Below, piece by piece: positions 17,211 through 24,868 of a stretch of 64,000 bases of DNA (positions are counted from its first letter, which is position 1; every line of letters starts with the position of its first letter). A program made the translations under genes and the position numbers. The notes beneath the pieces were generated by a model. The model did not search any database and had not been told where the DNA came from. It saw only the letters and a list, made by a program, of their open reading frames with translations. This DNA comes from Thiomonas sp. FB-6 (GTDB lineage Bacteria; Pseudomonadota; Gammaproteobacteria; Burkholderiales; Burkholderiaceae_C): assembly GCF_000377645.1 (NCBI RefSeq), contig NZ_KB898471.1, positions 691,084 through 755,083 on the forward strand, written 5' to 3'.

Positions 17211-17876
17211 TCAGGCCGGATCGACCTGCATCTCCGGCACTTCCGACGGCACGATCAGGCGGCCGGCCGTCCTGGCGACGATTTCGTCCACCGGGACGCC
17301 CGGTGCGCGTTCCTTGAGCACGAAGGCGCCGTTGTCGATCTCCAGGTAGGCCAGGTCGGTGAGCACGCGGCGGATGCAGCCGGCGCCGGTCAGCGGCAGC
17401 GAGCAGCGCGGCAGCAGCTTGGATTCGCCGTTCTTCGACGCGTGGGTCATGACCACGATGATGTTGGCCGCACCGGCCACCAGGTCCATCGCGCCGCCCA
17501 TGCCCTTGACCAGCTTGCCGGGGATCATCCACGAGGCGATGTTGCCCTCGACGTCGACCTCGAAGGCGCCCAGCACGGTCAGGTCCACGTGGCCGCCGCG
17601 GATCATCGCGAAGGAATCCGCCGAATCGAAGATGGCGGCGCCGCGGCGCGCGGTGACCGTCTGCTTGCCGGCGTTGATCATGTCGGCGTCGACATCGGCC
17701 TCGGTCGGAAAGGGCCCCATGCCCAGCAGCCCGTTCTCGGACTGCAGCATCACGTCGATGCCGGGCGGAACGTAATTGGCCACCAGCGTGGGAATGCCGA
17801 TGCCCAGGTTGACGTAGTAGCCGTCGCGCAGTTCGCGCGCGACGCGCTGGGCCATTTGTTCTCGGGTCAGGCTCAT
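17211..17876 (-). CDS. scoB: 3-oxoacid CoA-transferase subunit B
   Basis: A 221-residue beta subunit of a type I CoA-transferase (succinyl-CoA:3-ketoacid or beta-ketoadipate type). The catalytic Glu lies in MLQSENGLLGMGP; other family stretches are NLGIGIPTLVANYV, GGHVDLTVLGAFEVD and GAGCIRRVLTDLAYLE. It follows the A subunit by 10 bases and forms a heterodimer with it. It exchanges CoA between succinyl-CoA and acetoacetate, or a dicarboxylic ketoacid. The ketone-body role is more likely because no aromatic ring-cleavage genes are near. Confidence 0.9.
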   Translation of the reverse strand: MSLTREQMAQRVARELRDGYYVNLGIGIPTLVANYVPPGIDVMLQSENGLLGMGPFPTEADVDADMINAGKQTVTARRGAAIFDSADSFAMIRGGHVDLTVLGAFEVDVEGNIASWMIPGKLVKGMGGAMDLVAGAANIIVVMTHASKNGESKLLPRCSLPLTGAGCIRRVLTDLAYLEIDNGAFVLKERAPGVPVDEIVARTAGRLIVPSEVPEMQVDPA

Positions 17877-17886
17877 GGAGGTTTCC

Positions 17887-18591
17887 TCAGGCGGCGCGGC
17901 GCACGGTGCGCTGCTCGATGCGCTTCTCGAAAGTACCCTGGATCACGCGGTCCACGTAGATGCCAGGGGTGTGGACCTGCGCGGGGTCGAGCTCGCCGGG
18001 CTCGACGATCTCCTCCACCTCGACCACGGTGATGCGCCCGGCGGTGGCCGCCAGCGGGTTGAAGTTGCGCGCGGTGTGGCGGTAGATCACGTTGCCGAAG
18101 TGGTCCGCCTTCCAGCCCTTGACGATGGCGAAGTCGCCGGTGATCGAGGGCTCGAGGATGTAGTTGCGATCGCCGAACTGGCGCACTTCCTTGCCCTCGG
18201 CCACGGGCGTGCCGTAGCCGGTGGCCGTGAAGAAGGCCGGGATGCCGGCACCGCCGGCGCGCAGCTTCTCGGCCAGCGTGCCCTGCGGGGTCAGCTCGAC
18301 CTCGATCTCGCCGGCCAGCAGCTGTTTCTCGAACAGCGCGTTCTCGCCCACGTAGGAGGCGATGACCTTGCGGATCTGGCGCTGCTCGAGCAGTACGCCG
18401 AGGCCGAAGCCGTCGACTCCGCAGTTGTTCGAGACCACCGTCAGGCCGCGCGTGCCGCGGCGATGGATCTCTGCGATCAGGTTCTCCGGGATGCCGCACA
18501 GCCCGAAGCCGCCGGCGATCACGGTCATGCCGTCGGCCAGGCCGTCCAGCGCCTGGGCGTAGCTTTGCACGCGTTTGTCGAGTCCGCTCAT
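17887..18591 (-). CDS. scoA: 3-oxoacid CoA-transferase subunit A
   Basis: A 234-residue alpha subunit. Family features include [15 protein letters not shown] near residue 26, [31 protein letters not shown], and [16 protein letters not shown]. Transcribed leftwards with scoB, and divergent from a LysR gene across a 120-base spacer, the classic arrangement for a LysR-activated operon. Confidence 0.9.
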   Translation of the reverse strand: MSGLDKRVQSYAQALDGLADGMTVIAGGFGLCGIPENLIAEIHRRGTRGLTVVSNNCGVDGFGLGVLLEQRQIRKVIASYVGENALFEKQLLAGEIEVELTPQGTLAEKLRAGGAGIPAFFTATGYGTPVAEGKEVRQFGDRNYILEPSITGDFAIVKGWKADHFGNVIYRHTARNFNPLAATAGRITVVEVEEIVEPGELDPAQVHTPGIYVDRVIQGTFEKRIEQRTVRRAA

Positions 18592-18711
18592 CCGATCTCC
18601 GCTGGGTGGTTGCCCGGCGCTGCGCCGGGGTGGAAGCCTCTATGGTCGCGCAGGGCCAAGGATTTGTGAAATTGGAATTTTACGACCATCGTTTGATAAA
18701 CTAAATCGATC
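18592..18711. promoter_or_regulatory. Divergent scoAB / lysR promoter region
   Basis: A 120-base spacer whose right half is A/T-rich. It includes the dyad GTTTGATAAAC (18691-18701), fitting a T-N11-A-type LysR box next to the regulator's GTG start at 18712. Core promoter boxes could not be assigned. Confidence 0.5.
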
Positions 18712-19626
18712 GTGACCCTGAAACAGCTTCGGGCCTTCCTGGCGGTCGCGCAGACCCTGAGCTTCGTGCAGGCCTGTGAGCGCGTGCACCTGTCCCAGCC
18801 GGCGCTGAGCCTGGCCATCAAGGCGCTGGAGACCTCGCTGGGCGGCGCGCTGTTCGTGCGCAGCAGCCGCAACGTGCAGCTGACCCCGGAGGGCGAGGTG
18901 CTGCTGGCCCTGGCGCCGCGCCTGATCGCCGATTGGGACGACGCGCGCGAACGCATGCGGCGCCACTTCGCGCTGGACATCGGGCGCGTGGAAGTCGCGG
19001 TCATCCCCTCCTTCGCCTGCAACCTGCTGCCGCGCGCGCTCGCGCGCTTCGTCGAGCGCCATCCGCGCATCGACGTGGCCATCCACGACGTGATCAACGA
19101 ACGGGTGCTGGACATGGTGCGCGGCGGGCAGGTCGAACTGGGCATCGCCTTCGAACCCATGCAGCTCGAGCGCCTGCAGTTCCAGGCCTTTCACACCGAC
19201 CGCTTCGTCGCGGTCGTGCCGCAAGGCAGCGAGCTGGCCTCGGCCGCGCGCATCGGCTGGGACAGCCTGCTGCGCGAGCGCTTCATCGCCTTGCAACGCC
19301 CCTCCGCGGTGCGCGCGCTGCTCGAACAGGTGCTGGCCGCGCACCAAAAGGAGTTGCGCGTGGCCTTCGAATGCCACCAGCTCGCCACCGTGGGGCGCAT
19401 GGTGGCGCAGGGCCTGGGGGTCAGCGCCGTGCCCGGCTTTTGCATGGAGCAGATGGCCGAGCTGGGCGCCTGTTGCCGCCCGCTGGTGGCGCCTCAGGTG
19501 CAGCGGCGCATCGGCCTGCTGCGGCGCACCGACCGCCAGTTGTCCACCGCCGCGCAGGCCTTGTGCGACCTGCTGCTGCGCGTCGAGGACTGGGGGCCGG
19601 CGGCAGCCGCCGCCCCGGCCGCCTGA
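18712..19626 (+). CDS. LysR-family transcriptional regulator
   Basis: 304 residues from a GTG start; the first residues TLKQLRAFLAVAQTLSFVQACERVHLSQPALSLAIKALE form the winged HTH expected at position 1 of a LysR protein. The C-terminal domain is the usual periplasmic-binding-like effector domain (IDVAIHDVINERVLDMV, VAQGLGVSAVPGF). It probably activates the divergent CoA-transferase genes. It ends 4 bases from the convergent nickel/cobalt permease stop. Confidence 0.88.
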   Translation: MTLKQLRAFLAVAQTLSFVQACERVHLSQPALSLAIKALETSLGGALFVRSSRNVQLTPEGEVLLALAPRLIADWDDARERMRRHFALDIGRVEVAVIPSFACNLLPRALARFVERHPRIDVAIHDVINERVLDMVRGGQVELGIAFEPMQLERLQFQAFHTDRFVAVVPQGSELASAARIGWDSLLRERFIALQRPSAVRALLEQVLAAHQKELRVAFECHQLATVGRMVAQGLGVSAVPGFCMEQMAELGACCRPLVAPQVQRRIGLLRRTDRQLSTAAQALCDLLLRVEDWGPAAAAAPAA

Positions 19627-19630
19627 GCCC

Positions 19631-20725
19631 TCACCCGCGCGGCGCCGCGGCCACGCCCCTGCGCGCGGCGCGGCGCCACGCCAGCAACGAGGCGATCCAG
19701 GCCAGCGCGAACAGCCCCACGATGGCATAGCCGAGCTTGTCGATCCCGAGCCCGGACAGGCCTTCGACGCCGGCGCCATGCAGCCCCAGCCGGCCGACCA
19801 GCACCTGCAGCAGCTCGACCGAGCCGATTCCCAGCGCCACGGCCACCGACAGCGAGGTGGTGCCCAGGTTGTAGGCCAGGCGCCGCACCGGATCGAGCAG
19901 CGCCCAGCGATAGGCGCGGCTCATCATGACCCCGTCGGCGGTATCCGCCAGGGACATGCCGGCGGTGAACAGCACCGGCAGCGCCAGCACCCCGGCCAGG
20001 GGCGAGCTGCCGGCCGCCGCGCCTGCCGTCAAGGCCAGCAGCGCGATTTCCGAGGCGGTGTCGAAGCCCAGGCCGAACAGCAGGCCGATGGGGTAGAGCT
20101 GCCAGCTGTGCTCGACCATGCGGCTCAGGCGCCCGCCGAAGCAGCGGTTGAGCAGGCCCCGGCCCGCCAGCACGGACTCCAGATGCGCGTGGGCGTGCCC
20201 GTGGGCATGGGCGTGGGCCTGGCCCCGCTCGGGACCGGCCCCGTGCAGGCGCCACAGCCGCAGCAGGTCCAGCAACACCCCCAGGTTGAGCAGCCCAACG
20301 ATCCACAGGAACACCCCCGACACCACGGCTCCGATCAGCCCGCCCAGGTTTTCCAGGCCGGGCAGGTGGCGCCTGACCAGGGTCGCCGCGAAGGCCGCGA
20401 GCAGGGCCAGCGCGAACACCACCGAGGAATGGCCGAGGGAGAAGAAGAATCCGGCCCCCAGCGCGGGGCGTCCTTTTTGCACCAGCAGTCGCACGGTGTC
20501 GTCCACCGCGGCGATGTGATCGGCATCGAAGGCATGGCGCAGCCCGAACAGGTAGGCCGACACCCCCAGGCCCGTCAGCGCCGGATGCGCCCCGGCCTGG
20601 GCCAGGCACAGGCCCCAGCCGAGCAGGTGCAGGGCCGCGACGGCCGCCGCGTACGCGCCCAGCGCGCGGCGCTCCGAGGCGGCGCGGGTCGCGCGGGAAG
20701 GCTTGCGGATGTCGGGCAAGTCCAT
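19631..20725 (-). CDS. NiCoT-family nickel/cobalt permease
   Basis: A 364-residue inner-membrane protein of the HoxN/NixA/NhlF family. The signature YLFGLRHAFDADHIAAVDDTVR in the second helix carries the metal-binding HAxDADH motif; LGFDTASEIALL and FTAGMSLADTADGVMM are the other two family motifs. A His-rich loop (GQAHAHAHGHAHAHLE, about residues 168-183) lies in the middle and may bind metal. Selectivity for Ni or Co cannot be read directly. A B12-dependent ribonucleotide reductase lies 1.6 kb away, which makes cobalt plausible. No B12 riboswitch or complete NikR palindrome was found upstream. Confidence 0.92.
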   Translation of the reverse strand: MDLPDIRKPSRATRAASERRALGAYAAAVAALHLLGWGLCLAQAGAHPALTGLGVSAYLFGLRHAFDADHIAAVDDTVRLLVQKGRPALGAGFFFSLGHSSVVFALALLAAFAATLVRRHLPGLENLGGLIGAVVSGVFLWIVGLLNLGVLLDLLRLWRLHGAGPERGQAHAHAHGHAHAHLESVLAGRGLLNRCFGGRLSRMVEHSWQLYPIGLLFGLGFDTASEIALLALTAGAAAGSSPLAGVLALPVLFTAGMSLADTADGVMMSRAYRWALLDPVRRLAYNLGTTSLSVAVALGIGSVELLQVLVGRLGLHGAGVEGLSGLGIDKLGYAIVGLFALAWIASLLAWRRAARRGVAAAPRG

Positions 20726-20910
20726 GGAGGGAACGCGGCGGGGAAGTCGACGTGCGCGAAGCGCGGGATCGGGGCCCCGACGTCATACAAGTTCCATGCC
20801 ACATGAGGCGCCCACGGCGAATCGCGCGTTGTGCTGGCGCAGGTTCCCGGCCGGCGGGCCAGCGCTCGATCAGGGGGTCGAGTGGAGGCGCCGGCGCGCG
20901 GCAGCTCAAG

Positions 20911-21327
20911 CTGCACGGCGCGGATCGGCCTGGCCTCCTCGAACTGGAAAGCGGGGTAGACGTCGCGCTCGCGGGCAGCCTTGTCCGGGTGAGGCACGGC
21001 GAACACCTGTGCGCGCTTGCGCCAGTTGTCGGCCATCGCCGCACGGTTGCTCGCCTTCGATCCCTTGGCGTCGGCCAGCTCTTCGGCGGTGTAGTAGCCG
21101 AACTCGTTGAGAATGCGGGCATGCCGCTCGGCGAGGCGCTGGGCCATGGTCCAGTCGACCTCGGTGGGCGCCAGCAGGCGCGCGGCCATGAAGTCGACCA
21201 TTTCGCCCATGCGCTGCTCCCGCACCGCCGCGACCTTCTCCGCCAGCAGGCGGTCCAGCAGCGGCAGCGACGCCAGCAGCATGCTGGAAGCGGCCACGGC
21301 GAGGGAGGACAATGGGGCCCTTGCCAT
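20911..21327 (-). pseudogene. Truncated antitoxin-like DNA-binding protein remnant
   Basis: An open frame from ATG 21327 gives ~139 recognisable residues: helix-rich MGEMVDFMAARLLAPTEVDW, RILNEFGYYTAEELAD, then NRAAMADNWRKRAQVFAVPH and YPAFQFEEARPI. This pattern resembles small DNA-binding proteins that often precede RES-domain toxins. After 20911 the frame continues to a stop at 20575 but loses family character and overlaps the NiCoT start. The expected C-terminal domain and toxin partner are absent. The start lies 18 bases from a divergent gene start, leaving little room for promoters. I read it as a decayed remnant; the family link is from memory and only moderately sure. Confidence 0.45.
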
Positions 21328-21345
21328 CCGCCCAGGTGCCGCGCC

Positions 21346-21963
21346 ATGATCGATCCCCACCCATCCGCTGACCTCGACCGCCTCGCCGAGCTCCTCATGA
21401 GCGAGGCCTCGCCCGACAACGCCATGGACATCTCGACCCTCGACGGCTTCATCGCGGCCGTGCTGGCGGGCCCCGACGGTCCCGAGCTCGGCGAGCTGCT
21501 GCCCATGATGCTGGGCCAGGATGAACCCGGCCAGGAACTCGGCTTCCGCAGTGAAGCCGAAGCCGGCGAACTGGTGGCATTGATCGCGCAACACTGGCGC
21601 GACACCGCGCAGACCCTGGCCAGGCATCCCGAGGACTACCAGCCGGTGGTCTACGCGCAAGCCCTGGTGCCGGAGGACGAAGAGGCAGGCGACGACGGTG
21701 ACGAAGCCGAAGAGGTTTCGGTCATTGACGACTGGTGCGGCGGATTCATCCAGGGCCTGCAATTGCGCAGCGGCCTGTTCGAGCAGCTCAGCGATGAACT
21801 CAAGGACCTGCTGAGCCCGATCTTCCTCTACGGCACGGTCGAAGGCGCCGAGGAACTGGAGCGCATGCAGCTGACCGACCAGCAGCACGAGAGCATCGCC
21901 GAGGCGCTCCCGGCCATCGTCACGGCCCTGTACGGCCACTTCCATGGGGCCGCCCAGGGGTAG
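21346..21963 (+). CDS. UPF0149 (YecA/YgfB) family protein
   Basis: A 205-residue acidic protein with the family hallmarks MDISTLDGFIAAVLAGPD near the N-terminus and DDWCGGFIQGLQLR at about residues 127-140. YecA proteins often end in a zinc-binding SEC-C motif; none is present here, as in YgfB. Molecular function is uncertain. An acidic linker (EDEEAGDDGDEAEE) lies in the middle. ATG 21346 was chosen because the family begins just before the MDISTLDG motif. Confidence 0.8.
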   Translation: MIDPHPSADLDRLAELLMSEASPDNAMDISTLDGFIAAVLAGPDGPELGELLPMMLGQDEPGQELGFRSEAEAGELVALIAQHWRDTAQTLARHPEDYQPVVYAQALVPEDEEAGDDGDEAEEVSVIDDWCGGFIQGLQLRSGLFEQLSDELKDLLSPIFLYGTVEGAEELERMQLTDQQHESIAEALPAIVTALYGHFHGAAQG

Positions 21964-21983
21964 TACATAGGCCTGCAGACACC

Positions 21984-22304
21984 ATGACCCAAACCGTCGG
22001 GGTCAAGAAAACCTGGGGCGGCCCGCTGGCCGAGGCCCGCGTCCGGGACGGCGCGGCCTGCGCGCAGGCCTCGGACGTCGGCTTTGCGCGCTCCGAGCGC
22101 GGCGAGTCCCGCAACGACACCTGGGCTTCCGCGCCCGGCCCCAAGCCCGATCAGGAGTCCAAGCCCGACCCCAAGACCGAGCCGGCCCTGTCCCATGCGC
22201 GGATCTATCCGCCGGGAGCCAGGCTGCCCGCGAGTTTGCGCAACATGCCGTGGCGCCAGATGGACGCGCTGGACATCCACTGCCTGCGACGGCCCGTTCG
22301 ATGA
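21984..22304 (+). CDS. Hypothetical protein (uncertain)
   Basis: 106 codons starting at an ATG in the gap between UPF0149 and nrdJ. The N-terminal TVGVKKTWGGP is encoded by the dispersed hairpin repeat, and the middle is rich in Pro, Lys, Asp and Glu. No family is recognised. It could be a genuine small protein or an open frame by chance in GC-rich DNA; the repeat inside its start argues against conservation. Confidence 0.25.
   Translation: MTQTVGVKKTWGGPLAEARVRDGAACAQASDVGFARSERGESRNDTWASAPGPKPDQESKPDPKTEPALSHARIYPPGARLPASLRNMPWRQMDALDIHCLRRPVR
21999..22025 (+). repeat. Solitary half-copy of the hairpin repeat
   Basis: 27 bases (GGGGTCAAGAAAAC, then CTGGGGCGGCCCG) match, in inverse orientation and with one mismatch, the right arm and loop of the tandem hairpin repeat at 52360-52542. 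The matching second arm is missing, so no hairpin forms here. Confidence 0.75.
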
Positions 22305-22372
22305 GCTGGACGTGGACGGCGACCGGCCGCCGGCCCCCCGGGATCGGTAGCGGCTGCCGCCAGCCGTGCGGT

Positions 22373-24802
22373 CTACCCGCAACTCCCGATGTACCCGCAG
22401 TTGTCGCAGCGCTCGCAGCCGTCCACCTTGCGCAGGTAGGGGCCGCCGCATTCGGGACAGACGCGTCCGCCCGAGAGCAGTTGCGGCAGGGCCTCGGCCT
22501 TGTCCAGGTCGATGTGCAGCGCCTGGGGCTGCGACTGGCGCTGCGCAAGCTGCTGCAGCGGCTGCTCGCGCCCGTCCTCGCGCAGGAAGCCTCGGCGCTT
22601 GAGCATTTCCTGCAGCGCGAAGGCGATGGCGGCCACCTCGGACTGATGGAAGCGCGGCGCGCGGCTGCCGTCGGACTTGACGACCTCGCCGCAGCGCACC
22701 GGGCCCTTGTCCCACACCACCTCGCGCATGTTGAGCAGGGATTTGGCGACGGAGCCGCCCGAGCGCGCCACCAGCGAGAGCAGGCGCATGTTGGAGGCGA
22801 TCCACTGCTGCCCCTCGTCGCGCTGGCCGGCGGGCATGAAGAACTCGATCGGGCGCTCGATGCGGATGGGCCGGCCGTCGAGCAGGCCCTCGACCTCGGC
22901 GAAGGAGATCGACAGGTACACCGTCTTGCCGCCCTCGGCCGTCATGTAGCTGACCTTGCTGGTCAGCGCCTGCAGGTCGCCGCCGGGGCGGCCCTCGATG
23001 CGCCGGGTCAGCGGGTCGACGTCGGGCAGCACGGGGGCCTCGGGGGCCGGCGCGGCGGCCGGCGCCGCCTGCAGCACGGCGCCCAGCACCGTGTTGGGAC
23101 GGTAGGTGGCCAGGCCCTTCAGCCCGGCCTTCCAGGCCTCCAGGTACAGGTCCTGGAAATCCTCGAAGGGGTAGTCCTCGGCGACGTTGACGGTCTTGGA
23201 GATGCCGGTGTCGACGAAGGGCTGCACGGCGGACAGCATCTGCATGTGCTCGTGCGCCGGCATGTCCAGCGCGGTGACGAAGGCCGGCGGCAGCTTGTTC
23301 GTGTCGCCGCCGCGCTGGCGCCACAGGCGCCAGGCGTGGTCGGCCACCTCGTATTCGCGGGTGCTGTCGTCGGGCATGCGCTTCTTGCGCGTGTACACCC
23401 AGGAGAAGGCGGGCTCGATGCCGTTGCTGGCGTTGTCGGCGAAGGCCAGGCTGATGGTGCCGGTGGGCGCCACCGCCAGCAGGTGGGAATTGCGCAGGCC
23501 GTGGGCGCGGATGCGTTCGCGCAGTTCCTGCGGCAGGCGGCTGGCGAAGCCGCCGGCCAGGTAGGCGTCGGCGTCGAACCTGGGAAAGGCACCCTTTTCC
23601 CGCGCGAGATCCACCGAGGCCTCGTAGGCGGCGTCGCGCAGGTTGCGCGCCATCTCGGCGGCGAAGGCGCGGGCCTGCGCGCTGTCGTAGCGCAGGCCGA
23701 GTTCGATGCAGGCGTCGCCCAGGCCCAGGAAACCCAGGCCCACGCGGCGCTTGTCGCGCGCCTCGGCGGCCTGCTGGGGCAGCGGCCAGAAGGTGATGTC
23801 GAGCACGTTGTCGAGCATGCGCACGGCGGTGCGCGCCACCTCGCGCATGCCGGCCATGTCGAAGCGCGCGCCGGGCTCGAAGGGGTCGACGACGAAACGG
23901 GTCAGGTCCAGCGAGCCCAGGCAGCAGCAGCCGTAGTCGGGCAGGAATTCCTCGGCGCAGGGGTTGGTGGCCTCGAAGGTCTCGCAGTAATGCAGGTTGT
24001 TGTCGCGGTTGGCGGCGTCCAGGAACAGGATGCCGGGCTCGGCGTGGTCGTAGGTGCACTGCATGATCTGTTCCCACAGCGCGCGCGCGCGCACCGTGCG
24101 GTAGACCCACAGGCCGTCGTCGCGCCGGCGGGCGCCGCGGGCGATCTGCTCGTCGCCGGGGCGCGCGCGGTGCACCAGTTCCACCTCGGCGTCGTCGCGC
24201 ACGGCCTGCATGAAAGCGTCGCCCACGCCGACCGAGAGGTTGAAGTTGCGGAAGGCGCCGCCGTCCTTGGCGTGGATGAAGGCCTCGATGTCGGGGTGGT
24301 CGATGCGCAGCACGCCCATCTGCGCACCGCGGCGCGCGCCGGCCGACTCCACCGTCTGGCAGGAGGCGTCGAACACGCGCATGAAGGACAGCGGGCCGCT
24401 GGCGCGGCTCTGGGTGGCGCCCACCAGCGCGCCGGCCGGGCGGATGCGGCTGAAGTCGTAGCCCACGCCCCCGCCGCGGCGCATGGTCTCGGCGGCCTCG
24501 GCGAGCGCGCGGTAGATGCCGGGCTTGCCCTCGCTGTCCTCGGATACCGAATCGCCCACCGGCTGCACGAAACAATTGATCAGCGTGGCCTGGATGCCGC
24601 TGCCGGCGGCCGACATGATGCGCCCGGCGGGAATGAAGCCGCGTTGCATGGCGTCGAGGAAACGCGCCTGCGCGGCGGCGGGGTCGGGCTCCAACGCGGC
24701 CAGTGCGCGCGCGACGCGCTGCTGGATATCCTCGGCGTTGCGCTCGCCGTCCTTGGCGTATTTCTCCGCCAGAACGTCGAGGCTGATGTCTTGTGCCTGC
24801 AT
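22373..24802 (-). CDS. nrdJ: Adenosylcobalamin-dependent ribonucleoside-diphosphate reductase (class II)
   Basis: An 809-residue single-chain reductase making deoxyribonucleotides with B12 as radical source, so independent of oxygen. Active-site motif NPCAEEFL near residue 280 (Asn, Cys and Glu of the radical site); the substrate loop VAPTGTISLAFADNASNGIEP; and the partner cysteine in GATQSRASGPLSFMRVFDASCQ. The C-terminus has a zinc-ribbon-like CPECGG...CERCDNCG and the terminal GSCG redox cysteines that re-reduce the active site. Length fits NrdJ. It follows rmuC by 66 bases containing two small hairpins. Confidence 0.95.
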   Translation of the reverse strand: MQAQDISLDVLAEKYAKDGERNAEDIQQRVARALAALEPDPAAAQARFLDAMQRGFIPAGRIMSAAGSGIQATLINCFVQPVGDSVSEDSEGKPGIYRALAEAAETMRRGGGVGYDFSRIRPAGALVGATQSRASGPLSFMRVFDASCQTVESAGARRGAQMGVLRIDHPDIEAFIHAKDGGAFRNFNLSVGVGDAFMQAVRDDAEVELVHRARPGDEQIARGARRRDDGLWVYRTVRARALWEQIMQCTYDHAEPGILFLDAANRDNNLHYCETFEATNPCAEEFLPDYGCCCLGSLDLTRFVVDPFEPGARFDMAGMREVARTAVRMLDNVLDITFWPLPQQAAEARDKRRVGLGFLGLGDACIELGLRYDSAQARAFAAEMARNLRDAAYEASVDLAREKGAFPRFDADAYLAGGFASRLPQELRERIRAHGLRNSHLLAVAPTGTISLAFADNASNGIEPAFSWVYTRKKRMPDDSTREYEVADHAWRLWRQRGGDTNKLPPAFVTALDMPAHEHMQMLSAVQPFVDTGISKTVNVAEDYPFEDFQDLYLEAWKAGLKGLATYRPNTVLGAVLQAAPAAAPAPEAPVLPDVDPLTRRIEGRPGGDLQALTSKVSYMTAEGGKTVYLSISFAEVEGLLDGRPIRIERPIEFFMPAGQRDEGQQWIASNMRLLSLVARSGGSVAKSLLNMREVVWDKGPVRCGEVVKSDGSRAPRFHQSEVAAIAFALQEMLKRRGFLREDGREQPLQQLAQRQSQPQALHIDLDKAEALPQLLSGGRVCPECGGPYLRKVDGCERCDNCGYIGSCG

Positions 24803-24819
24803 GGGGGCTCCTGCGTTGC

Positions 24820-24854
24820 GGGAATGGCGATTCCCTGGGTAGCCCGGGACGGGC
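24820..24854 (-). promoter_or_regulatory. Two tandem hairpins in the nrdJ leader
   Basis: GGGAAT-GGCG-ATTCCC (24820-24835) and GCCCG-GGA-CGGGC (24842-24854) lie between the rmuC stop and the nrdJ ATG. They are too small for a cobalamin riboswitch and lack a clear U-run on the coding strand. They may be processing or weak attenuation elements. Confidence 0.45.
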
Positions 24855-24868
24855 TCCCATGCCCCCTT

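Larger units (their letters stand above)
21964..22372. other. Intergenic stretch with a solitary repeat copy and an uncertain small frame
   Basis: 409 bases lie between the UPF0149 stop and the nrdJ stop. They contain one degenerate copy of the hairpin repeat found at 52360-52542 and a possible 106-codon frame on the + strand. Otherwise I see no RNA gene or clear terminator. Confidence 0.6.

Noticed and set aside
20726-20910. Cobalamin riboswitch or NikR site before the NiCoT gene
   Set aside because: Only a single GTATGA-type half-site is visible on the minus strand; no partner half-site and no B12-box-like sequence were found.
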